Source of the DNA: UBA5336 sp964412785
GTDB taxonomy: Bacteria; Pseudomonadota; Alphaproteobacteria; Caulobacterales; Hyphomonadaceae
Direction: 5' to 3'
Assembly: GCA_964412785.1 (NCBI GenBank)
Contig: CAYPQD010000044.1
Location: 1 to 20,774, forward strand
Length of the DNA stretch: 20,774 nucleotides
The notes below the pieces were generated by a model. That model was not told where the DNA came from. It made no database searches and worked only from the letters and a program-made list of their open reading frames with translations. A program made the translations under genes and the position numbers. The number at the start of each line of letters is the position of its first letter. The stretch's first letter is position 1. Shown one piece after another: positions 14,981-20,774 of the stretch.

Positions 14981-15641
14981 GCGTCTCGCCGGTGAAGCGC
15001 TCGATGATGTCGACTGCATCACTGCCCGGAAGCGGGGCGACGTCCAGCGGCGGCAGGTCGCGTCGGGTCAGCGCTTCGGCCAGCATGGCCCTGAAATCCA
15101 TCCGGTCGATCTCGATCAGGCCGAATTGCTCCAGGTGCGGGTTGTGGAACTGCGCGTCCAGAAGGCGGTAGCCTGAGCGGATCAGCCGCCCGGCCAGGTG
15201 GACGAGCGCCACCTTCGAGGCGTCGCGGGCCCGCGCGAACATGCTCTCGCCGAAAAAGGCGCCGCCCAGCGCTACGCCGTAGAGCCCGCCGACGAGGCGC
15301 CCTTCCCGCCAAACCTCCAGCGAATGGGCATAGCCCATCCGGTTCAGCGCACTGTAGAGGTTGACGATCAACGGGTTGATCCAGGTGTTCTCCCGACCTT
15401 CTGCCGGTTCCGCGCAGCCCTCCATGACGCGCACAAAGGCGCGGTTCAGCGTGATCGAGTAGTCGTCCCGGCGCAGGGTGCGCCTCAGCCGCCGCGGCAC
15501 ATGGAAGGCATCCAGTGGCAGGATACCCCGCCGGTCCGGATCGATGATGAACAGGCTCGGGTCATCGCGGCTTTCCGCCATGGGGAAAACGCCGCGCTTA
15601 TAGCAGGCGATGAGGTCATGGGGCGTGAAACGCGCAGACAT
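14973..15641 (-). CDS. aat: Leucyl/phenylalanyl-tRNA-protein transferase
   Basis: Transfers Leu or Phe from aminoacyl-tRNA to proteins with N-terminal Lys or Arg, marking them for ClpS/ClpAP degradation (N-degron pathway). Length is 222 aa, normal for the family. Hallmarks visible: CYKRGVFPMAE near the N-terminus, WINPLIVNLYSALNRMGYAHS, the signature GGLYGVALGGAFFGESMFA, then ASKVALVHLAGRL and LLDAQFHNPHLEQFG. The N-terminal YKRGVFPMAE is followed by a typical short linker to RRGILPLD. It ends the aroQ-accB-accC-aat cluster, 14 bp after accC. Confidence 0.96.
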   Translation of the reverse strand: MSARFTPHDLIACYKRGVFPMAESRDDPSLFIIDPDRRGILPLDAFHVPRRLRRTLRRDDYSITLNRAFVRVMEGCAEPAEGRENTWINPLIVNLYSALNRMGYAHSLEVWREGRLVGGLYGVALGGAFFGESMFARARDASKVALVHLAGRLIRSGYRLLDAQFHNPHLEQFGLIEIDRMDFRAMLAEALTRRDLPPLDVAPLPGSDAVDIIERFTGETLS

Positions 15642-15655
15642 TACCCGAACCCGCC

Positions 15656-16996
15656 CTAGTCCTTCGCCAATTCCCGCTCCAGCCAGTGGATGTTGTAGTC
15701 GCCATTGACCACGTCAGGGTGTTCCACCAGCCAGCGGTGCAGGTCGAGCGTCGTCTCGATGCCGTCCACCACCATCTCCTGCAGCGCGCGGCGCAGGCGC
15801 ATGACGCACTCATTGCGGGTGCGCCCGTGGACGATGAGCTTGCCGATCAGGCTGTCATAGTGCGGTGGGATGCGGTAGCCGACATAGGCCGCGCTGTCGA
15901 GGCGCACATCCGGGCCGCCGGGGGCGTGGAAGCCGGCGATCATGCCGGGCGAGGGCACGAACGTCCTCGGGTTCTCCGCATTGATGCGGCACTCAATCGC
16001 ATGGCCGACCAGCATCACCTCGTCCTGACTGAAGGAGAGCTTCGCCCCATCGGCAATGCGGATCTGTTCGCGCACCAGGTCGATACCGGTGATCATCTCC
16101 GTTACCGGGTGCTCCACCTGGATGCGGGTATTCATCTCGATGAAGTAGAACTGGCCTTCCTCGTAGAGGAACTCGATCGTACCGGCGCCGCGATAGCCGA
16201 TCTTCTCCATCGCGCGCACGACGATCATGCCGATGTCCTCGCGCTGCGCCTGGTTCAGCGCCGGGCTCGGCGCCTCCTCGAACAGCTTCTGGTTCCGCCG
16301 CTGGATCGAGCAGTCGCGCTCCCACAGATGGCAGACAGTGCCATGGGTGTCGGCAACCACCTGGATCTCGATATGGCGCGGGCCTTCCAGGTATTTCTCG
16401 AGGTAGACCGCATCGTCACCGAACGCCGCCTTGGCCTCTGTCTTGGCCGTGCGCACCGCGGTCTCCAGATCCTTCTCGGTACGCGCGATCTTCATTCCGC
16501 GACCGCCACCGCCCGCCGCAGCCTTCACCAGAACCGGATAGCCGATCTTCTTGGCCGCCTTCTTTGCCGCGCCGACGCTCTCGACCGCCCCGTCGGAGCC
16601 CGGCACGCAGGGCACGCCGGCTTCGATCATGGTCTGCTTGGCGGCAATCTTGTCGCCCATAACGCGGATATGTTCCGCCTTGGGGCCGATAAAGATCAGC
16701 CCGTGGGCTTCCACCATCTCGGCGAACTGCGCGTTTTCCGACAGGAAGCCATAGCCCGGGTGGATCGCATCAGCGCCGGTGATCTCCGCCGCAGCAATGA
16801 TCTGCGACTTCTTGAGGTAGGACTGTGCCGACGGCGCCGGGCCGATGCACACGCTCTCATCGGCAAGACGCACGGCCATGGCATCCCGGTCGGCTTCGGA
16901 ATGCACAGCCACTGTCATCAGGCCCATTTCCTTGCAGGCCCGGTGGATTCGCAGGGCGATCTCCCCCCGGTTCGCGATCAGGACTTTCTCGATCAT
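15656..16996 (-). CDS. accC: Acetyl-CoA carboxylase, biotin carboxylase subunit
   Basis: ATP-dependent carboxylation of the biotin carried by AccB, the first half-reaction of acetyl-CoA carboxylase in fatty-acid synthesis. The length of 446 aa matches the family. It starts MIEKVLIANRGEIALRI. The Gly-rich ATP-grasp loop is AAAGGGGRGMK, followed by ERDCSIQRRNQKLFEEAPSP and the catalytic EMNTRIQVEHPVTEMITG. It is 13 bp downstream of accB and clearly in the same operon. Confidence 0.98.
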   Translation of the reverse strand: MIEKVLIANRGEIALRIHRACKEMGLMTVAVHSEADRDAMAVRLADESVCIGPAPSAQSYLKKSQIIAAAEITGADAIHPGYGFLSENAQFAEMVEAHGLIFIGPKAEHIRVMGDKIAAKQTMIEAGVPCVPGSDGAVESVGAAKKAAKKIGYPVLVKAAAGGGGRGMKIARTEKDLETAVRTAKTEAKAAFGDDAVYLEKYLEGPRHIEIQVVADTHGTVCHLWERDCSIQRRNQKLFEEAPSPALNQAQREDIGMIVVRAMEKIGYRGAGTIEFLYEEGQFYFIEMNTRIQVEHPVTEMITGIDLVREQIRIADGAKLSFSQDEVMLVGHAIECRINAENPRTFVPSPGMIAGFHAPGGPDVRLDSAAYVGYRIPPHYDSLIGKLIVHGRTRNECVMRLRRALQEMVVDGIETTLDLHRWLVEHPDVVNGDYNIHWLERELAKD

Positions 16997-17009
16997 CGCC
17001 GCGCCCGCC

Positions 17010-17480
17010 CTAATCGATGACGATCAGGGGCTCGCCATACTCCACCGGCTGGGCGTCGCTGACGAGGATCTGGCGCACGGTGCCGGCCGAAGGCGCGGTC
17101 ACCGGGTTGAAGGTCTTCATGGCCTCCACAAGCATGACCGTATCGCCGGCCTTCACCTTGTCGCCGACCGAGACGAACGCCTTCGTGCCGGGCTCCGGCG
17201 ACAGGTAGACCGTGCCGACCATGGGCGAGGTCACCGCGTTTTCGGGCGCGACCGCGGCCGGCTCGCCCCCAGTCGGGCCAGCCATCAAGGGCGCCGGCGC
17301 GGCCGCAAGCGCCTGCTGGGGCGCAGGGTAGACTGCCGTCTGAACCGGTGTGCCTGGCCTCGAAACGCGGATGCGCAGGCCCTCATGCTCGACCTCCAGC
17401 TCGCCGAGATCGGCGTCCTGAAGGATCGTCGCAAGCTCCCGGATCAGGCCGGTGTCTATCCCGGTCTTGGAGGAACTCAT
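17010..17480 (-). CDS. accB: Acetyl-CoA carboxylase, biotin carboxyl carrier protein
   Basis: A 156-aa carrier of the biotin used by AccC and the carboxyltransferase. The N-terminal helical segment (residues 5-35) is followed by an Ala/Pro-rich linker (45-80) and a C-terminal biotinyl domain with the attachment site VEAMKTF (biotinylated Lys122). The beta hairpin of the domain (VSVGDKVKAGDTVMLVEAMK) is intact. The gene is 8 bp downstream of aroQ and 13 bp upstream of accC. Confidence 0.97.
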   Translation of the reverse strand: MSSSKTGIDTGLIRELATILQDADLGELEVEHEGLRIRVSRPGTPVQTAVYPAPQQALAAAPAPLMAGPTGGEPAAVAPENAVTSPMVGTVYLSPEPGTKAFVSVGDKVKAGDTVMLVEAMKTFNPVTAPSAGTVRQILVSDAQPVEYGEPLIVID

Positions 17481-17488
17481 GGCGTTGC

Positions 17489-17941
17489 TTACCCCGCTGT
17501 CTCGGCTCTGGCGAGGCGCAGCGCCGCGTCCAGTGCCAGCTCATAGCCCATGGCACCGAACCCGCTGATCGAGCCGGTCACCACCGGGGCCACATGATTG
17601 GTTTGCCGGAACGCCTCGCGGGCGGCCGGATTGGAAAGATGCACCTCCACCACCGGTATGGCGATGGCCCGTAGCGCATCAAGCAGCGCGATCGAGGTGT
17701 GCGTGTAGGCGCCCGCATTCAGGACAAGCGCTGCCGCCTCGCTGCCCGCTTCCTGCACCCAGTCGACCAGCTTGCCTTCCGCGTTGGTCTGGCGCATCAC
17801 CAGAGCGCGCCCGCCCCCAGCTGCCAGCTGCGCCAGCCTCGCCTCGATGTCGGCAAGCGTCGCGTGGCCATAGACCTCTGGCTCGCGGGTGCCGAGCAGG
17901 TTGAGGTTCGGCCCGTTCAGGACGTGTATCGGTCGGGTCAT
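17489..17941 (-). CDS. aroQ: 3-dehydroquinate dehydratase, type II
   Basis: Shikimate-pathway enzyme converting 3-dehydroquinate to 3-dehydroshikimate. Length is 150 aa, as in the type II family. Motifs: HVLNGPNLNLLGTREPEVYG with catalytic Tyr24, RQTNAEGKLVDW, LNAGAYTHTSIALLDAL and VEVHLSNPAAREAFRQTNH. In RQTNAEG, an Ala occupies a spot where many homologues have His. The open frame runs on to 18121, but M at 17941 is the canonical family start. The upstream ribosome-binding site is weak. It leads the aroQ-accB-accC-aat cluster and is divergent from thiS, with 70 bp between. Confidence 0.96.
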   Translation of the reverse strand: MTRPIHVLNGPNLNLLGTREPEVYGHATLADIEARLAQLAAGGGRALVMRQTNAEGKLVDWVQEAGSEAAALVLNAGAYTHTSIALLDALRAIAIPVVEVHLSNPAAREAFRQTNHVAPVVTGSISGFGAMGYELALDAALRLARAETAG

Positions 17942-18011
17942 CTCTGATGCGAGGTCTTGCGCGCGAACGCTGGCAAGCGCAAGTGGGTAGGGGTCATGGG
18001 AGGTGTACAGC

Positions 18012-18212
18012 ATGCAGGTGATGCTCAACGGTGAACCCTTTTCTCTCCACGCAGGCGCCACGGTGGCCGACCTCGTTGCACGCCTCGGCGGTGATCCGCG
18101 CGCCATCGCCATCGAACGCAATCGCGAGATCGTGCCAAAGTCGGAACATGCGGTGACGCCCCTCCGGGAGGGCGACTGCCTCGAAGTCGTCCAGTTTGTC
18201 GGCGGCGGATGA
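18012..18212 (+). CDS. thiS: Sulfur carrier protein ThiS
   Basis: A 66-aa ubiquitin-like protein that carries thiocarboxylate sulfur for the thiazole of thiamine. It has the ThiS pattern (MLNGEPFSLHAGATVADLVARLGG, split here by residues 4-27) and ends in the required Gly-Gly (VVQFVGGG). The ATG at 18012 is preceded by GGGAGG (17998-18003) with 8-nt spacing. An in-frame GTG at 18003 lies inside that ribosome-binding site and is unlikely. The usual partner thiG does not follow; the next gene is divL. thiG may be elsewhere on the chromosome. Confidence 0.9.
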   Translation: MQVMLNGEPFSLHAGATVADLVARLGGDPRAIAIERNREIVPKSEHAVTPLREGDCLEVVQFVGGG

Positions 18213-18243
18213 TGGCCGGCAACGGGCCGCAGGCGGCGGCGTG

Positions 18244-18258
18244 TTAACCGTGGTTTAA
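18244..18258 (+). promoter_or_regulatory. CtrA-binding box upstream of divL
   Basis: TTAACCGTGGTTTAA is a perfect TTAA-N7-TTAA. On the minus strand the motif also has the trailing C of the full consensus TTAA-N7-TTAAC. It lies 81 bp before the divL start codon, in the 127-bp gap after thiS. An additional half-site (GTTAAC, 18276-18281) follows. The motif is seen; binding by CtrA is inferred from the well-known Caulobacter consensus. Confidence 0.7.
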
Positions 18259-18291
18259 GGGTGTTGCTGCTTTCGGTTAACGAATGCGATG

Positions 18292-18296
18292 GAATC
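18292..18296 (+). promoter_or_regulatory. GANTC (CcrM methylation) site in the divL promoter region
   Basis: GAATC lies between the CtrA box and the divL start, 43 bp before the ATG. In Caulobacter-type bacteria GANTC is methylated by CcrM and read by GcrA to time cell-cycle promoters. The motif is short, so chance occurrence is possible; its position beside a CtrA box makes it worth recording. Confidence 0.4.
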
Positions 18297-18339
18297 GCCT
18301 ACACGCTCCGTGTCCTGGAGCTGACGGAGGCTCTCACCG

Positions 18340-20774
18340 ATGGAGATGACGGGCGAACAGGTTCCGGTGATCATTGCGGCCGGCGCGGCAGCGATGTCGC
18401 TGGCGTCCCTGCTGTGGGCGCTGCGCGTATCCGATGGCGCGCGCGGTACGGCCCGGCGCTTCCGCGAGCGCTCTGCCGAGCTGGAAGCCGGGCTCGCGGA
18501 ACAGAAATCCGTCCTGGCTGCCCATCCGGGCATCATTCTCGTCTGGCAGGGCGAGGCGCTCGACTCCGCTGATCAGGGCACGCTCGGCGCGCCGCAGATA
18601 CATGGCTCCAAGGTCGCCCTTGCCAAGCTCCTGCGCTACACCGATGACGCGGTGGCCGCCGACCCCGCGCTCGCCATCGTGGAGGGTCTCGCCGACCTGG
18701 AGGCGCGCGATGCGATGGGCCAGGACACAACGCTGCGGATCGCCCTCAGCGACCTGCTGGAGACCGGGACGCAGTTCTCGCTGACAATTTCAGGCCAGGA
18801 CCGCACCTTTCTGGAGGCCGACGGACGCACCGCCGGCGCCCGCGTCATCGTCTGGATCACCGACAGCACAATCCGCCACCTTGAAAGCTCCAGCCGGATC
18901 ACCCGGTTTGAGGAAACCCGGCGCATCATCGCCTCCGACCCCCACTCCTTTGTCGACATGCTCGACAAGCTGCCCTTCCCCGCCTGGCGCATGTCCGGTG
19001 CCGGCAAGCTGCAATGGGCCAACCCCGCCTATCTCGCCGCCGTCGAGGCGCCGGCCCTGGAGCGCGCGCTGGACCGTCAGGTCATGCTCGACAGCCGCGC
19101 CGCCGACCAGGCCCGCCAGACCATCGCCGAGGGCGCCGATATCGACGAGACCCGCACCATGGTGATCGCCGGCGCGCGCAGGGCAATGCGCGTGCTGACC
19201 TTCCCCCTGTCCGGCGGGGCGGGCGGCATGGCCTTCGACGTCACCGAGGAGGAGACCGCCCGTGAGGCGCTCAACCGCCATGTCAAGGCCCATGACGAGA
19301 CCCTCAATCACGTCGCCGATGGCGTTGCCATCTTCGGCGCCGATCGCAAGCTGATCTTCCACAACCGCGCCTTCGCGGAGACCTGGGGGCTGGAGGAAGG
19401 CTTCCTGCTCGACGAGCCGACCCATGGCCAGCTGCTCGACCGGCTGCGCGAACGGCGCAAGCTGCCCGCGCGCTCCGACTATGCTGCCTGGCGGGCGGAC
19501 GAGTTGTCCTATTATCTCGACATTGACGGCGTCGCTGACGATCTCTGGTCGCTGCCCGACGGGCGCACGCTGAAAGTGACACGCCAGCGCCACCCGATGG
19601 GCGGATTGCTGCTGCTATTCAAGGATATCACCGGCGAACTGGAGCTTGAGACCCGGTTCAAGGCGATGGTGAAGACACAGTCGGCGACCCTCGACAGCCT
19701 CCGCGAGGCCTGCGCCGTGTTCGGCGGCGATGCCCGGCTGAAACTCTCCAACAAGGCCTTCATCGATCTCTGGAACCTGGAGCCGTCGCTGCTGCAGAAG
19801 ACCGGGCCGGACTATGACGATATCATCGCCGCCTGCCTGCCCCTGTTCCATGACCGTGCGGTCTGGGACGAGATCAAGGGCCATATCACCGATCCCGGCG
19901 CCAGGGCGCGCCAGCCCACAACCGGCGAGATGAAGCGCTCCGACGGCTCGATCCTGACCTATATCACCCACCCGCTTCCGGACGGGAACACCCTGATCGC
20001 CTTCGCCGATGTCACCGCGACGCGGCGGGTCGAGACCGCCCTGCGCGACCGTGCGGAGGCCTTCGAGGCCGCTGACCGGCTGAAGACCGAATTCGTCCAG
20101 AATGTCAGCTACCAGCTGCGCTCGCCGCTCACCACCATTCTTGGCTATGCCGAATTCCTCGACAGCGGCCGCCATGGCGACCTCAATGATCGCCAGCAAG
20201 ACTATGTCAACGCGATCCTGTCAGCCTCCGACCATCTCTCCAAGCTGATCGAAAACATACTGGATCTCGCGATGATCGAAGCCGGGCGCATGGACCTTGA
20301 ACTCTCCGATGTGGACCTCGCCCGACTGGTTGGCGAAAGCGTCGACATGGTGGTCTCCAAGGCGTCCGACACCGAGGTGACCGTGCGCGCTGACATCGCC
20401 GGCGACGCCGGCTCGATCCGCGCCGATGAGGGGCGGCTGAAACAGGTCCTGTTCAACCTCATCTCCAATGCCCTGCGCTTCACCGAGCCCGGCGGCGAGA
20501 TTGTCGTCGCCGCTAGGCGGTCGGGCGAACTGGCCATCCTGTCGGTGCGTGACACCGGCAAGGGCATGGATGCGGATCGGCGCGCCACCAGCTTCGACAG
20601 CTTTACCAGCGGCGACCAGCGCGGTGCCGGCCTCGGCCTCGCCCTCGTCAACCGCTTCATCGACCTGCATGGCGGCAATGTCGGTATCAAGCCGAACCCG
20701 GACGGCGGCACCATTGTCGAATGCTGGCTGCCGGTTCAGGCGCTGGCCGGTTACGCCCCGCCGGAGCTTGGCCT
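18340..20774 (+). CDS. divL: DivL-type cell-fate pseudo-histidine kinase (3' end beyond window)
   Basis: At least 811 codons are in the window, without a stop. Residues 8-28 form one N-terminal membrane anchor. PAS-like domains follow at about 205-300 (FVDMLDKLPFPAWRMSGAGK), 315-430 (HVADGVAIFGADRKLIFHNRAF) and 445-560 (ACAVFGGDARLKLSNKAFIDL), perhaps with another before residue 180. The HisKA-like region reads FVQNVSYQLRSPLTTILGY, so Tyr591 sits where the phosphoacceptor His should be. The ATPase region keeps the N-box Asn710 (FNLISNALRF), G1 Asp738 (DTGKGM) and G2 GAGLGLALV. Tyr in place of His, several PAS domains and one anchor define DivL, which binds DivK and controls CckA and hence CtrA. 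GGAGG (18326-18330) lies 9 nt before the ATG. A CtrA box upstream suggests feedback. Confidence 0.92.
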   Translation, partial: MEMTGEQVPVIIAAGAAAMSLASLLWALRVSDGARGTARRFRERSAELEAGLAEQKSVLAAHPGIILVWQGEALDSADQGTLGAPQIHGSKVALAKLLRYTDDAVAADPALAIVEGLADLEARDAMGQDTTLRIALSDLLETGTQFSLTISGQDRTFLEADGRTAGARVIVWITDSTIRHLESSSRITRFEETRRIIASDPHSFVDMLDKLPFPAWRMSGAGKLQWANPAYLAAVEAPALERALDRQVMLDSRAADQARQTIAEGADIDETRTMVIAGARRAMRVLTFPLSGGAGGMAFDVTEEETAREALNRHVKAHDETLNHVADGVAIFGADRKLIFHNRAFAETWGLEEGFLLDEPTHGQLLDRLRERRKLPARSDYAAWRADELSYYLDIDGVADDLWSLPDGRTLKVTRQRHPMGGLLLLFKDITGELELETRFKAMVKTQSATLDSLREACAVFGGDARLKLSNKAFIDLWNLEPSLLQKTGPDYDDIIAACLPLFHDRAVWDEIKGHITDPGARARQPTTGEMKRSDGSILTYITHPLPDGNTLIAFADVTATRRVETALRDRAEAFEAADRLKTEFVQNVSYQLRSPLTTILGYAEFLDSGRHGDLNDRQQDYVNAILSASDHLSKLIENILDLAMIEAGRMDLELSDVDLARLVGESVDMVVSKASDTEVTVRADIAGDAGSIRADEGRLKQVLFNLISNALRFTEPGGEIVVAARRSGELAILSVRDTGKGMDADRRATSFDSFTSGDQRGAGLGLALVNRFIDLHGGNVGIKPNPDGGTIVECWLPVQALAGYAPPELG

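Noticed and set aside
18212..18247. A thiG remnant after thiS
   Set aside because: The overlapping ATG opens only 11 codons with no recognisable ThiG sequence, so decay cannot be shown.

Overview
The window is high-GC, densely coded DNA from an alphaproteobacterium. It is most likely a dimorphic, Caulobacter-like lineage (Caulobacterales, Maricaulales, Hyphomonadales or Parvularculales). Four things point there: a DivL-type pseudo-histidine kinase with Tyr in place of the phosphoacceptor His, a perfect CtrA box (TTAA-N7-TTAA) and a GANTC (CcrM) site just upstream of it, a zauP-zapA pair beside tkt, and the aroQ-accB-accC-aat cluster. I saw no tRNA, rRNA, CRISPR array, insertion sequence or phage gene.

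Layout. (1) 103-981, minus strand: 3-hydroxybutyryl-CoA dehydrogenase, with a likely promoter and operator upstream. (2) 1342-11999, plus strand: nine tightly packed, mostly overlapping genes that look like one 10.7-kb operon devoted to the cell envelope. They encode an exported von Willebrand A (vWA) protein, an ABC ATPase, an FtsX/MacB-type permease, a periplasmic SUMF1-fold protein with a coiled-coil tail, three consecutive lipoproteins, an S41-type serine peptidase and a small membrane-anchored protein. (3) 12006-13976, minus strand: transketolase. (4) 14072-14980, plus strand: zauP, zapA and a DUF5076-like gene. (5) 14973-17941, minus strand: aroQ-accB-accC-aat. (6) 18012-18212, plus strand: thiS. 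(7) 18340 to the window end, plus strand: divL, cut off by the window.

The most interesting part is the nine-gene operon. Its first four genes match, by protein family and in mirror-image order, the TagQRST-PpkA envelope-sensing branch of the Pseudomonas type VI secretion (T6SS) threonine-phosphorylation pathway (TagT ATPase, TagS permease, TagR SUMF1 protein, PpkA with a periplasmic vWA domain). No kinase domain, phosphatase, FHA protein or T6SS structural gene is present in the window. Instead, the module is joined to extra lipoproteins and a predicted active S41 peptidase. I read it as a free-standing envelope-sensing or envelope-remodelling machine: an FtsX-like ABC transducer coupled to a periplasmic and outer-membrane assembly and a protease. 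The family and order match is an observation. The shared mechanism is inference.

The rest is chromosomal housekeeping: fatty-acid initiation (accB, accC), shikimate pathway (aroQ), pentose phosphate pathway (tkt), N-degron tagging (aat), thiamine sulfur transfer (thiS), FtsZ-ring regulation (zapA, zauP) and cell-fate control (divL).
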